Of a DNA stretch of 64,000 nucleotides, positions 1 through 7,367 are shown piece by piece; position 1 is the stretch's first letter, and each line of letters opens with the position of its first letter. This stretch comes from Serratia plymuthica NBRC 102599 (GTDB taxonomy: Bacteria; Pseudomonadota; Gammaproteobacteria; Enterobacterales; Enterobacteriaceae), in assembly GCF_001590925.1 (NCBI RefSeq), contig NZ_BCTU01000011.1:186001-250000 (forward strand), read 5' to 3'. The notes under the pieces are model-generated. The model was not told the origin of the DNA. It ran no database searches and saw only the letters and a list, made by a program, of their open reading frames with translations. The translations under genes were made by a program, and so were the position numbers.

Positions 1-1113
1 CTGCGGATCGCCGGACAGCGCAGCCCAGCGGAACGGGCCGACGCCGCGGCAGAACAGCGGGCGAATATAGGCCGGTACGAAGCCCGGGAAGTCGAAGGCG
101 TTGCTGACGCCCATTTCTTTCGCCATCTGGCGGATGTTGTTGCCGTAGTCGAAGGTGGGCACGCCCATCTTCTGGAAGGCCAGCATGGCTTCCACGTGTT
201 CGGCCATTGACTGCTTGGCGGCGATGACCACCTGAGCGGGTTCGGTCTGCGCACGCTGGCGGTATTCTTCCCAGCTCCAGCCCTTCGGCAGGTAGCCGTT
301 CAACGGGTCATGGGCGCTGGTCTGGTCGGTGACCATGTCAGGACGCACGCCGCGGCGTACCAGTTCCGGCAGGATATCCGCTGCGTTGCCGCACAGGGCG
401 ATAGAGATGGCTTTGCCTTCGGCGGTGTATTTCTTGAGACGCGCCAGCGCGTCGTCCAGATCGGTCGCCTGTTCATCGACGTAGCGGGTTTTCAGACGGA
501 AATCGATGCGGCTCTGCTGGCATTCGATGTTCAGCGAGCTGGCACCGGCCAACGTGGCGGCCAAGGGTTGTGCGCCGCCCATGCCACCCAGACCGGCGGT
601 CAGCACCCAGCGGCCTTTCAGGCTGCCGTCGTAATGCTGACGGCCAGCTTCCACGAAGGTCTCGTAAGTGCCCTGGACGATGCCTTGGCTGCCGATGTAG
701 ATCCAGCTGCCGGCGGTCATTTGGCCGTACATGGCCAGGCCTTTGGCATCCAGTTCGTTAAAGTGTTCCCAGGTAGCCCAGTGTGGCACCAGGTTGGAGT
801 TGGCGATCAGCACGCGCGGTGCGTTGCTGTGGGTTTTGAATACGCCGACCGGCTTGCCGGATTGCACCAGCAACGTTTCGTCGTCTTCCAGTGTTTTCAG
901 AGTGGCGACAATTTTGTCGTAGCAGTCCCAGTCACGCGCGGCGCGGCCAATGCCGCCGTACACCACCAGTTCATGCGGGTTTTCCGCTACTTCAGGATCG
1001 AGGTTGTTCATCAGCATGCGCAGCGGCGCTTCGGTCAGCCAGCTTTTTGCATTTAATTGTGTGCCGCGTGGCGCGCGTACATCGACATGGCGAACTTTGT
1101 TATTTGCAGTCAC
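1..1113 (-). CDS. hutU: Urocanate hydratase (HutU), 5' part only
   Basis: HutU (EC 4.2.1.49) hydrates urocanate to imidazolonepropionate, the second step of cytoplasmic histidine breakdown, with a bound NAD+. The gene runs off the left edge, so only the first 371 residues of a protein normally near 560 are present. The family is clear from blocks such as [16 protein letters not shown] near the N terminus, [15 protein letters not shown] and the glycine-rich [14 protein letters not shown]. The start is a GTG at 1113 preceded by AGGAAA; the ATG four bases upstream is out of frame and hits a stop at once. The rest of a hut operon would lie to the left. A promoter with a HutC-like operator lies upstream. 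Confidence 0.96.
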   Translation of the reverse strand, partial: MTANNKVRHVDVRAPRGTQLNAKSWLTEAPLRMLMNNLDPEVAENPHELVVYGGIGRAARDWDCYDKIVATLKTLEDDETLLVQSGKPVGVFKTHSNAPRVLIANSNLVPHWATWEHFNELDAKGLAMYGQMTAGSWIYIGSQGIVQGTYETFVEAGRQHYDGSLKGRWVLTAGLGGMGGAQPLAATLAGASSLNIECQQSRIDFRLKTRYVDEQATDLDDALARLKKYTAEGKAISIALCGNAADILPELVRRGVRPDMVTDQTSAHDPLNGYLPKGWSWEEYRQRAQTEPAQVVIAAKQSMAEHVEAMLAFQKMGVPTFDYGNNIRQMAKEMGVSNAFDFPGFVPAYIRPLFCRGVGPFRWAALSGDPQ

Positions 1114-1557
1114 AGCATTTTCCTCAAACAGTATCGGTGCAGATTCCATGACGCGGTGGGGTGAATCACCACGGCATAACAATGCGTAGGGTTTATTAAC
1201 ATATACTTGTATGTACAAGCATATGCAACACTGACCAGTGGATGCCGTAAATGGCATAAGAGAAAGTTATTTTTGTTTATTATCAATAATATGATGTTGT
1301 TTGTGGGGCTGAGATCATTAGGTTGGGGCAGAAGAATAGTGAGCTATTCAACAAAAATGAATTAAAAATGGGTCATTTTTGAGCGTCAAATCACAATAAT
1401 TTTACATACCCATTACAAGTTAGCGGTGGCGATAAAAAAATCATATCGCCGACAGCAAAACGCCCGCCGACCCATTTGCCGGGAGCAAGCTGGAACGACG
1501 TCCAGTCGGCCTAAAGGATTGGACACATCCATGTGCCCCATCATGGCGGGGGTTGCC
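1114..1557. other. Intergenic region hutU / MFS transporter gene
   Basis: About 440 bases without a convincing gene. The left part holds the hutU leader and its promoter/operator. The middle (1255-1420) is AT-rich. A short inverted repeat, GGCGATA (1428-1434) with TATCGCC (1444-1450), lies near the end of the transporter gene but has no T-tract on the minus strand, so it is not a clear terminator. Open frames here are antisense shadows. Confidence 0.6.
1200..1228 (-). promoter_or_regulatory. hutU promoter with HutC-like operator
   Basis: Reading the minus strand there is TTGCAT (1228-1223), a 17-base spacer and TATATG (1205-1200), a fair sigma70 promoter about 90 bases before the hutU start. 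The spacer contains CTTGTA-TG-TACAAG (1206-1219 on the plus strand), a 6-bp inverted repeat of the kind bound by GntR/HutC-family repressors. Placing the operator between -35 and -10 fits repression relieved by urocanate. The match is by eye; the repressor gene is not in the window. Confidence 0.65.
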
Positions 1558-2895
1558 TTATGCCGTCGGTTGCAGCGCCGCTCTTCGGGTCATTTTGAAT
1601 ACCGTCGCGATGGCGGCGATCAGCGCCGGCACGCACAGGAACATCAGGATGCTTTGCACTTCCCAGTGCATGGCCAGCAGTTGCGCGCCCATCATGGTGC
1701 CCGCCACGCCGCCAAAGCGGCCGATGCCCTGCATCCAGGCAATACCGGTGGCGCGGCTGTGGGTGGGGTAAAAGGTGGCGGCCAACGTTTGCAGGCCCGA
1801 CTGCGCGCCGTTCATGGTGATCCCCATCAGGAAGATAAAGGTGCCCAGCAACACGATGTGGCTGTCCTCGGTCGCCATCGCCACAATCAACAGGGCGGTG
1901 ACCACAAAGCCGCTTGATACCACCTTATGGGCGTTCCAGCGGTCCATCAGCCAGCCGGCCGCCAGAATGCCGAGGGTGCCGCCGAAGGTGAACAGCGAGG
2001 TCAGAATGGCCGACTGTTCAAGCTGATAACCCAACCCCTGCATCAGGATCGGCATCCAGCTAAGCAGCACGTAATAAATCACCAGCCCCATGAAGTAGGT
2101 TAGCCACAGCATCAACGTGCCGGCCAGATAAGGACGGGTAAACAGCAGGCCGACGCTGGTTTTTGATTGCGCCAGCTTCTCTTCATACAGATAGAAACGC
2201 GTGACGTTATCAATATTCTGGCTGACAAAACGCTGGGCTATGCGTCTGATTTTCATCGCGTCCTTGCCGCGGTTCACCATGTATTTCACCGATTCCGGCA
2301 GGAACAGGATCAACAATATCGTCAGGATCAACGGGGCAAGCGCCCCCAACAACAGCACGCTGTGCCAGCCGTAGGCCGGGATCAGCCACGATGAGATAGC
2401 GCCGCCACCGGCCGCACCCAGCGGGAACCCGCAGTACATGGTGTTAATCGCCATTGAACGGCAGCGCTGCGGCGCATATTCGGAAATCAGCGTGATGGCG
2501 TTCGGCATCGCCGCACCCAAGCCCAGCCCGGTCAGAAAACGCCACAGCGTCAGGCTGTTGAGCGAACCGGCATAGGCGGTGGCCAGGCTGGACAGGCCGA
2601 AGAACAGGCACGAAAACACCAGCACCCGCTTGCGGCCGATGCGATCGGAGATCGGTCCGGCCACCAGTGCACCGAGTGACAGCCCCAGCAGCGCGGCGCT
2701 CAGTACCGGGCCGAGATCCTGTCTCACAATTCCCCAATCTTTGGCGACCGAAGGGGCGATATAGCCCATTGCCGCAGTGTCAAAGCCATCAATGGCAAGG
2801 ATCAGAAATCCCAAAATGATCAAAGTCCAATGGAACAGCGAGAATTTGCTGTCGTCGATGGCTTGCTGAATATTCAACTCGGTGGAATGAGCCAT
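1558..2895 (-). CDS. MFS transporter, aromatic acid:H+ symporter (PcaK-like)
   Basis: A 445-residue inner-membrane protein with the 12-helix layout of the major facilitator superfamily. It closely resembles PcaK-type 4-hydroxybenzoate/protocatechuate carriers of the AAHS family: DGFDTAAMGYIAPSVAKDWG in helix 1, the loop 2-3 motif GPISDRIGRKRVLV, the RFLTGLGLGAAMPNAITLISE stretch in helix 4-5 and MNGAQSGLQTLAATFYPT in helix 9-10. Proton-driven uptake of an aromatic acid is inferred from the family; the substrate is unknown. I chose the ATG at 2895 because it follows AGAGGG and starts where PcaK starts; an upstream frame adds 27 unlikely residues. No catabolic genes are adjacent, so the link to hutU next door is not explained. 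Confidence 0.88.
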   Translation of the reverse strand: MAHSTELNIQQAIDDSKFSLFHWTLIILGFLILAIDGFDTAAMGYIAPSVAKDWGIVRQDLGPVLSAALLGLSLGALVAGPISDRIGRKRVLVFSCLFFGLSSLATAYAGSLNSLTLWRFLTGLGLGAAMPNAITLISEYAPQRCRSMAINTMYCGFPLGAAGGGAISSWLIPAYGWHSVLLLGALAPLILTILLILFLPESVKYMVNRGKDAMKIRRIAQRFVSQNIDNVTRFYLYEEKLAQSKTSVGLLFTRPYLAGTLMLWLTYFMGLVIYYVLLSWMPILMQGLGYQLEQSAILTSLFTFGGTLGILAAGWLMDRWNAHKVVSSGFVVTALLIVAMATEDSHIVLLGTFIFLMGITMNGAQSGLQTLAATFYPTHSRATGIAWMQGIGRFGGVAGTMMGAQLLAMHWEVQSILMFLCVPALIAAIATVFKMTRRAALQPTA

Positions 2896-3218
2896 GGCAC
2901 CCTCTAAACGCAGATGTGATGTTGGTGGATGCACTGCCGGAACCGATGTCCGGCTTGTGCTTGCCTGTATATACATCTGCGTCGCGGCAATTCATGTCAA
3001 ATATATTTGTCCGATTTGTTATCTGGATGTTGTTTTTGCGCCGCAGGATGCATCGCCAATGCGGCCGTTGACGTAGATAAACGTAATAAATGAAGCAGAT
3101 AGGCGGTGGGATAGGCTGAACCGCGGGCAGAAGATAAAATTTAATACAATTTAGCCGGTTTGGTTGCCGGGCCGTAATCTGAGATAATCGCTTTTTCCCT
3201 ATCCTGATTGAGAAACCG
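2896..3218. other. Divergent intergenic region, transporter / queE
   Basis: About 320 bases hold the back-to-back promoters of the transporter (minus) and queE (plus). A perfect 10-bp palindrome TGTATATACA lies at 2966-2975, about 70 bases before the transporter start; it has the TGTA/TACA shape of GntR-family operators and resembles the hutU operator core. The right part is AT-rich and leads to GAGAAA, the weak ribosome site of queE. No gene is seen. Confidence 0.55.
2966..2975. promoter_or_regulatory. TGTATATACA palindrome, possible GntR-type operator
   Basis: Perfect 10-bp palindrome upstream of the PcaK-like transporter gene. GntR/FadR and HutC-family regulators bind dyads with this core. 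Position and symmetry are the only evidence. Confidence 0.35.
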
Positions 3219-3890
3219 ATGCAGTACCCGATTAATGAAATGTTCCAAACCTTGCAAGGCGAAGGCTTTTTTACCGGTGTTCCGGCCATTTTTATCCGCC
3301 TGCAGGGCTGCCCGGTAGGATGCAGCTGGTGCGATACCAAACATACCTGGGAAAAGGAAGCCAATCGGGAAGTGGATATGCAGCGGATCCTGGTAAAAAC
3401 CGAAGAGAGCGACGCCTGGGGCAGCGCCAGCGCGGAGCAACTGCTTGCGGTTATCCGTCAGCAGGGCTATACCGCGCGTCACGTGGTGATCACCGGCGGC
3501 GAGCCGTGCATTTACGATCTGACTCCGCTGACCCAACTGCTGGAAGACAACGGCTATGGTTGCCAGATTGAAACCAGCGGTACCCATGAGGTCCGGTGCT
3601 CGGCGAAAACCTGGGTGACGGTTTCCCCCAAGGTGAATATGCGCGGCGGCATGAAGGTGTTGGATCAGGCTTTGCAGCGTGCAGACGAGGTGAAGCATCC
3701 GGTTGGACGCGAGCGTGATATTGAAGCGCTGGATGCGCTGCTGGCGACGCTGCACGATGAAAAACCGCGGATTATCGCGTTGCAGCCAATCAGTCAAAAG
3801 GAAGAGGCGACTCGCCTGTGCATTGAAACCTGCATTGCGCGCAACTGGCGCTTGTCGATGCAGACGCATAAGTATTTGAATATTGAATAA
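3219..3890 (+). CDS. queE: 7-carboxy-7-deazaguanine synthase QueE
   Basis: QueE is a radical-SAM enzyme that turns 6-carboxytetrahydropterin into 7-carboxy-7-deazaguanine, the second dedicated step toward queuosine in tRNA. The 223-residue length matches the enterobacterial family. The [4Fe-4S] ligands appear as CPVGCSWC (C-x3-C-x2-C) around residues 31-38, and ITGGEPCIYDL near residue 92 is the SAM-binding GGE motif. The start MQYPINEMFQTLQGEGFF is the usual QueE N terminus. Its substrate is made by QueD, encoded about 0.8 kb away on the other strand; the two are separated by a small islet of unknown genes. Confidence 0.96.
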   Translation: MQYPINEMFQTLQGEGFFTGVPAIFIRLQGCPVGCSWCDTKHTWEKEANREVDMQRILVKTEESDAWGSASAEQLLAVIRQQGYTARHVVITGGEPCIYDLTPLTQLLEDNGYGCQIETSGTHEVRCSAKTWVTVSPKVNMRGGMKVLDQALQRADEVKHPVGRERDIEALDALLATLHDEKPRIIALQPISQKEEATRLCIETCIARNWRLSMQTHKYLNIE

Positions 3891-3911
3891 AAAGTTAACC
3901 AAGGACGGTTG

Positions 3912-4319
3912 ATGTTGAACAGACAAATTGCTTGGGAAGAGCCTTTTAATGACAGTTATGGACCGGGATTTATTACCAGAATGTTTGTTGTTTCCGGTAG
4001 GGTCTATGCGGTGGGTTTTGAGGTGATTTACAGCGATCAACAGTTGATAAATAAAGGTATTCGCATCAACGCGGATATACCTGATTTCCGCTTCCCTGAT
4101 ACGGGAATGTGGGCAGTGGCATTTGATCGGGTTGAAACCGTCGAAGCATGGGGCGGTTATAACCATGTTAGTTTACCCGGACTATCGGCAGGTAAGGTAC
4201 TGCTTAATGTTGCCAGGTCAATTATTGAGCATGACTATGTATCAAATGCAGGCGCTTATATATTCACGGCAGCAGTAGACAGAGAGCATGAGAGATGTGG
4301 ATCTCGTCAATATTTATAA
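3912..4319 (+). CDS. Unrecognised 135-residue protein, probably frameshifted
   Basis: I do not recognise this protein. It begins at ATG 3912 after AAGGACGG, only 21 bases past queE, and reads 135 residues, with beta-rich, aromatic sequence such as PGFITRMFVVSGRVYAVGFE and MWAVAFDRVETVEAWGGYN. The last few residues (CGSRQYL) look unlike a domain end. In the +1 frame, open from 4279, the sequence continues with well-formed protein (VDLVNIYNGFLGLGYKR and onward) to a stop at 4440 that overlaps the next start. This suggests one protein of about 175 residues broken by a single-base indel between 4279 and 4297, or a programmed shift. The stretch is visibly AT-richer than its neighbours, consistent with recent transfer. 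Confidence 0.5.
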   Translation: MLNRQIAWEEPFNDSYGPGFITRMFVVSGRVYAVGFEVIYSDQQLINKGIRINADIPDFRFPDTGMWAVAFDRVETVEAWGGYNHVSLPGLSAGKVLLNVARSIIEHDYVSNAGAYIFTAAVDREHERCGSRQYL

Positions 4320-4440
4320 TGGTTTCTTAGGGTTAGGGTATAAACGAACGAAGCCATTAATCGCGCTGCCTAATATGAAATGCTATGGCAACCTGGGTGA
4401 AGGAGGGAGAGGATATGTCGTCACTACAGAAAGTTACTGA
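4288..4440 (+). CDS. Small frame, likely 3' continuation of the preceding gene
   Basis: An ATG at 4288 opens a 50-residue frame whose composition looks coding: LVNIYNGFLGLGYKR followed by LIALPNMKCYGN and GRGYVVTTESY. It overlaps the previous frame by 32 bases in the +1 phase and ends at 4440, 23 bases inside the next gene. No ribosome site precedes it. The simplest reading is that it is the C-terminal third of the upstream protein, displaced by one base. The NIYNGFLGLGYKR piece faintly recalls the C-terminal motif of GNAT acetyltransferases (FYxxLGF), but this is a guess. Confidence 0.35.
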   Translation: MRDVDLVNIYNGFLGLGYKRTKPLIALPNMKCYGNLGEGGRGYVVTTESY

Positions 4441-4606
4441 TGCTCGGACCATGGAGCGGCTGTCTTTAGACTTAGGTTCCAAACTTCACGCCGCAGCCAG
4501 TGACATTATGAAGAAGAAACTGCAGACGGGTGAATACCAAGTGGTTAATGGTCGAATTGTTCAAGTTGGCCGGAAGACTAGCAAAAAACTCGTTGCTAAG
4601 GTTTGA
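4415..4606 (+). CDS. Unrecognised 63-residue small protein
   Basis: A short basic protein (MSSLQKVTDARTMERLSLDL at the start, KKLVAKV at the end) with predicted helical N-terminal half and a turn-rich lysine/arginine C-terminus. I do not recognise a family. The ATG at 4415 follows GGAGGGAGAGG, a strong ribosome site, and overlaps the end of the shifted frame before it, so the two are likely co-translated. An in-frame ATG at 4385 would add 10 residues but lacks a ribosome site. A hairpin terminator follows. Two small, AT-richer, overlapping genes between housekeeping genes would fit a toxin-antidote or defence pair, but nothing in the sequence proves it. Confidence 0.5.
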   Translation: MSSLQKVTDARTMERLSLDLGSKLHAAASDIMKKKLQTGEYQVVNGRIVQVGRKTSKKLVAKV

Positions 4607-4623
4607 ACCAGTACATTTTGTAG

Positions 4624-4648
4624 AAGGGCGCTATACAGCGCCCTTTCT
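4624..4648. terminator. Bidirectional terminator
   Basis: Nine-bp stem AAGGGCGCT/AGCGCCCTT with a four-base loop, followed by TTTCTT on the plus strand and preceded by A-rich bases for the minus strand. It separates the convergent small-gene islet and queD. Confidence 0.75.
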
Positions 4649-5008
4649 TCAACCTTTATAGACGCATCCCGCGCTGCAGGTTTCTTTCACCATGACCGCA
4701 CTCAGTTCCGGCAACTGGGGTTTAAGCTGTTGCCAGATCCAGGCGGCAAGCACTTCGCTGGTGGGATTTTCCAATCCTGGAATATCGTTCAGATAATGGT
4801 GATCCAGGCGCTCCCAAATCGGGGAGAACACGGCTTTAAGCTCGGCGAAATCCATCACCCATCCGGTGTGTGCATCCACTTCACCGGTCACTTCCAGACG
4901 CACCATAAACGAATGCCCATGCAGACGGCCGCATTTATGGCCCTCCGGCACATGCGGCAAACGGTGTGCGGCTTCAAACTGAAAATCTTTAAACAGCGTG
5001 GTTGCCAT
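4649..5008 (-). CDS. queD: 6-carboxy-5,6,7,8-tetrahydropterin synthase QueD
   Basis: QueD (EC 4.1.2.50) makes 6-carboxytetrahydropterin from dihydroneopterin triphosphate, the first dedicated step to queuosine. The 119-residue protein is a short PTPS-fold enzyme. Zinc ligands appear as His in FEAAHRLP and in CGRLHGHSF, with the catalytic Cys in HKCGRLHGH; downstream MDFAELK and [10 protein letters not shown] carry the remaining active-site residues and [11 protein letters not shown] the pterin-binding glutamate region. The length matches the enterobacterial family. It is transcribed away from cysJ, as in E. coli, and converges on the small islet after queE. Confidence 0.95.
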   Translation of the reverse strand: MATTLFKDFQFEAAHRLPHVPEGHKCGRLHGHSFMVRLEVTGEVDAHTGWVMDFAELKAVFSPIWERLDHHYLNDIPGLENPTSEVLAAWIWQQLKPQLPELSAVMVKETCSAGCVYKG

Positions 5009-5247
5009 TATTACGGCCTCATTGACTCAAAAACCGCCGCATAGTACCGGAAAGCGCGCCTGCTTGCCATTTATACTGCTTTAGTCTGGCCGCGCGCCGT
5101 TAAACCGGCGTTAGCACTTTTTTTGTTTGGTCCGTGCCGCACCTATCGGATGGGGTAATCAGCGGTAAATGCGATTCATTCAAAAATCGCCAAAAAAACC
5201 GGTTTATTTTCAAAAGGATAAAAAACGCGCTTTAGCGTTTTAACCGT

Positions 5248-5305
5248 TATCCCTTACCAGAAAAACCGCTTAGTCATTTTGGTTATTATTTATTGCTATC
5301 CCTTA
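5248..5305 (+). repeat. Direct repeat TATCCCTTA x2 in the cysJ control region
   Basis: Identical 9-base words at 5248-5256 and 5297-5305, 49 bases apart (about five helical turns less a little). They sit in the AT-rich part where CysB would be expected to bind. Candidate regulator contacts, not shown. Confidence 0.35.
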
Positions 5306-5420
5306 TTTAATCGTTGCTATTGTGCTCGGTAACCTTACAAACTCACCTGATCTTTTCAGGACCCCAGACTGAACGAAAAGACAGCGACTGACATTGGCGA
5401 GCGCCTGGCTGGATAGGTGC

Positions 5421-5546
5421 CATACCCGTTGCCTTTCAAACTGCAGCGTTGTTACCTGCACTCGCTCACCCTAGTGACTTACCTAAGTAAGCGCCTGGAG
5501 TGAGCGAGTTGGCCGCCCGGCTGCAGCTTGAAATTCATAGGCTATA
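5421..5546. repeat. ERIC element (enterobacterial repetitive intergenic consensus)
   Basis: A 126-base imperfect palindrome. It opens with CATACCCG and closes with GGCTATA, holds the core ACCTAAGTAAGCGCCTGGAG and TGAGCGAG that match the ERIC2 primer sequence closely, and folds on itself: TTTCAA-CTGCAG (5434-5446) with CTGCAG-TTGAAA (5521-5533), and CTCGCTCAC (5461-5469) with GTGAGCGAG (5500-5508). Length and ends agree with full ERIC units (about 127 bp). It lies in the cysJ leader, so it is probably transcribed and folds in the mRNA. Confidence 0.88.
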
Positions 5547-5567
5547 AGTAAGGAAATAAGTACTGCG

Positions 5568-7367
5568 ATGACGACTCAGGCTCCTCCAACATCTTTGCTC
5601 CCGCTGACGCCCGAACAGCTGGCGCGCCTGCAAGCGGCGATTGGTGAATATTCACCGACGCAACTGGCGTGGCTGTCAGGCTATTTCTGGGGAATGGTTA
5701 ACCAACAACCTGGAGCCGTAGCCGTTGCGCCGGCTGCATCCGCTGCCGCCAGCATTACGATAATTTCTGCTTCCCAGACCGGCAATGCGCGCCGCCTGGC
5801 GGAGCAGCTGCGTGACGATCTGCTGGCCGCCAAGCTGAGCGTCACTCTGGTGAACGCCGGCGACTACAAATTCAAGCAGATTGCCCAGGAACGTTTGCTG
5901 GTGATCGTCGCCTCCACGCAGGGGGAGGGCGAGCCGGCGGAAGAGGCGGTTGCGCTGCATAAATTCCTGTTCTCGAAGAAAGCCCCCAAACTCAACGAGA
6001 CCGCATTTGCGGTATTCGGGCTGGGGGACACTTCCTACGAGAATTTCTGTCAGTCCGGTAAAGACTTCGACGGCAAGCTGGCCGAGTTGGGTGCCGAGCG
6101 TCTGGTAGAACGCATTGACGCCGATGTGGAGTATCAGGAGCTGGCCACGGCCTGGCGCAAGCAGGTAGTGGAGGTGCTGAAAGCGCGTGCGCCGGCGGAA
6201 AACGCCGCACCGGGCGTGCTGGCCAGTGGCGCTGTTGACCTGCTCGACAGCAGCCCGTACAGCAAAGAACAGCCGCTGACTGCACAACTGGCAGTGAAGC
6301 AAAAAATTACCGGCCGCGGCTCCGATAAAGACGTGCGGCACATCGAGATCGATCTCGGCGATTCCGGCCTGCGCTACAAACCGGGCGATGCACTGGGCGT
6401 ATGGTTCGATAACGATCCTGCATTGGTGGACGAACTGGTTCAGTTGCTGTGGCTGAAGGGTGATGAGCCAGTGGAAGTGGAGGGCAAGACCCTGCCGCTG
6501 GCTGAAGCGTTGCGCAGCCACTTCGAGCTGACGCAAAACACCACGCCGATTGTCGATAAATATGCCGCGCTGTCGCGTGACGAGAAATTGATTGGCCTGT
6601 TGGCGGATAAAGCCGCGTTGCAGCATTACGCGCACAATACGCCGATCGTCGACATGGTGCGCCAGGCCCCGGCGGATCTCAGCGCCGAGCAGTTGATTGG
6701 CCTGCTGCGCCCGCTGACGCCGCGTCTGTATTCCATCGCCTCCTCGCAGGCTGAGACCGAAAACGAAGTGCACGTCACCGTTGGCGTCGTACGTTACGAC
6801 ATCGACGGCCGCGCCCGCGCCGGCGGCGCTTCCAGCTTCCTGGCCGATCGCCTGGAAGAGGACGGCGACGTACGGGTTTTCATTGAGCATAACGACAACT
6901 TCCGCCTGCCGGCCAACCCGGAAACCCCGGTGATCATGATCGGTCCCGGCACCGGCATTGCCCCGTTCCGCGCCTTTATGCAACAGCGTGACGTTGAGGG
7001 TGCGAGCGGCAAGAACTGGTTGTTCTTCGGCAATCCGCATTTTACCGAAGATTTCCTGTATCAGGTTGAATGGCAGCGCTATGTCAAAGACGGCCTGTTG
7101 ACCCGCATTGATTTGGCCTGGTCGCGTGACCAGCAACATAAAGTTTACGTACAAGACAAACTGCGCGAACAGGGCGCTGAAGTGTGGCGCTGGATTCAGG
7201 AAGGCGCGCACATTTACGTCTGTGGCGATGCGAACCGCATGGCGAAAGACGTGGAAAACACATTACTGGAACTGGTGGCCGAGCACGGTGGCATGGATAC
7301 CGAGCTGGCGGATGAATTTTTAAGTGAGCTGCGCCTTGAGCGCCGTTATCAGCGAGATGTTTACTGA
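5568..7367 (+). CDS. cysJ: Sulfite reductase (NADPH) flavoprotein alpha subunit CysJ
   Basis: CysJ passes electrons from NADPH through FAD and FMN to the CysI hemoprotein, which reduces sulfite to sulfide. The 599 residues equal the E. coli length. An FMN-binding flavodoxin domain comes first ([14 protein letters not shown] near residue 67, STQGEGEP near 115), then the FAD-binding domain (RLYSIASSQ near 388, VTVGVVRY) and the NADPH-binding ferredoxin-reductase domain ([16 protein letters not shown] near 463, YVCGDA), ending in the conserved RRYQRDVY. The ATG at 5568 is preceded by AAGGAA at a rather long distance. The stop overlaps the cysI start (TGATG), indicating translational coupling. 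Confidence 0.97.
   Translation: MTTQAPPTSLLPLTPEQLARLQAAIGEYSPTQLAWLSGYFWGMVNQQPGAVAVAPAASAAASITIISASQTGNARRLAEQLRDDLLAAKLSVTLVNAGDYKFKQIAQERLLVIVASTQGEGEPAEEAVALHKFLFSKKAPKLNETAFAVFGLGDTSYENFCQSGKDFDGKLAELGAERLVERIDADVEYQELATAWRKQVVEVLKARAPAENAAPGVLASGAVDLLDSSPYSKEQPLTAQLAVKQKITGRGSDKDVRHIEIDLGDSGLRYKPGDALGVWFDNDPALVDELVQLLWLKGDEPVEVEGKTLPLAEALRSHFELTQNTTPIVDKYAALSRDEKLIGLLADKAALQHYAHNTPIVDMVRQAPADLSAEQLIGLLRPLTPRLYSIASSQAETENEVHVTVGVVRYDIDGRARAGGASSFLADRLEEDGDVRVFIEHNDNFRLPANPETPVIMIGPGTGIAPFRAFMQQRDVEGASGKNWLFFGNPHFTEDFLYQVEWQRYVKDGLLTRIDLAWSRDQQHKVYVQDKLREQGAEVWRWIQEGAHIYVCGDANRMAKDVENTLLELVAEHGGMDTELADEFLSELRLERRYQRDVY

Larger units (their letters stand above)
5009..5567. other. Regulatory region between queD and cysJ
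   Basis: About 560 bases without a gene. From left to right: the queD promoter side, an AT-rich stretch with two copies of TATCCCTTA (5248-5256 and 5297-5305), a small hairpin CCTGA/TCAGG (5347-5361) and then an ERIC repeat that runs to within 22 bases of the cysJ start. CysB activation of cysJIH is known in enterobacteria and its site should lie here, most likely in the AT-rich part, but I cannot assign exact contacts. Confidence 0.6.

Noticed and set aside
310-1056. 248-codon open frame on the plus strand opposite hutU
   Set aside because: It mirrors a conserved gene in a GC-rich genome; no ribosome site and low-complexity composition.
1428-1450. GGCGATA/TATCGCC dyad as the terminator of the PcaK-like gene
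   Set aside because: No T-run on the minus strand and over 100 bases from the stop codon.
3120-3218. PreQ1-type riboswitch before queE
   Set aside because: No pseudoknot-like C-rich and A-rich elements seen; enterobacterial que genes are not known to use one.
5676-7211. 511-codon open frame opposite cysJ
   Set aside because: Long antisense frames arise from GC-rich third positions; the sense strand encodes an intact, well-conserved protein.
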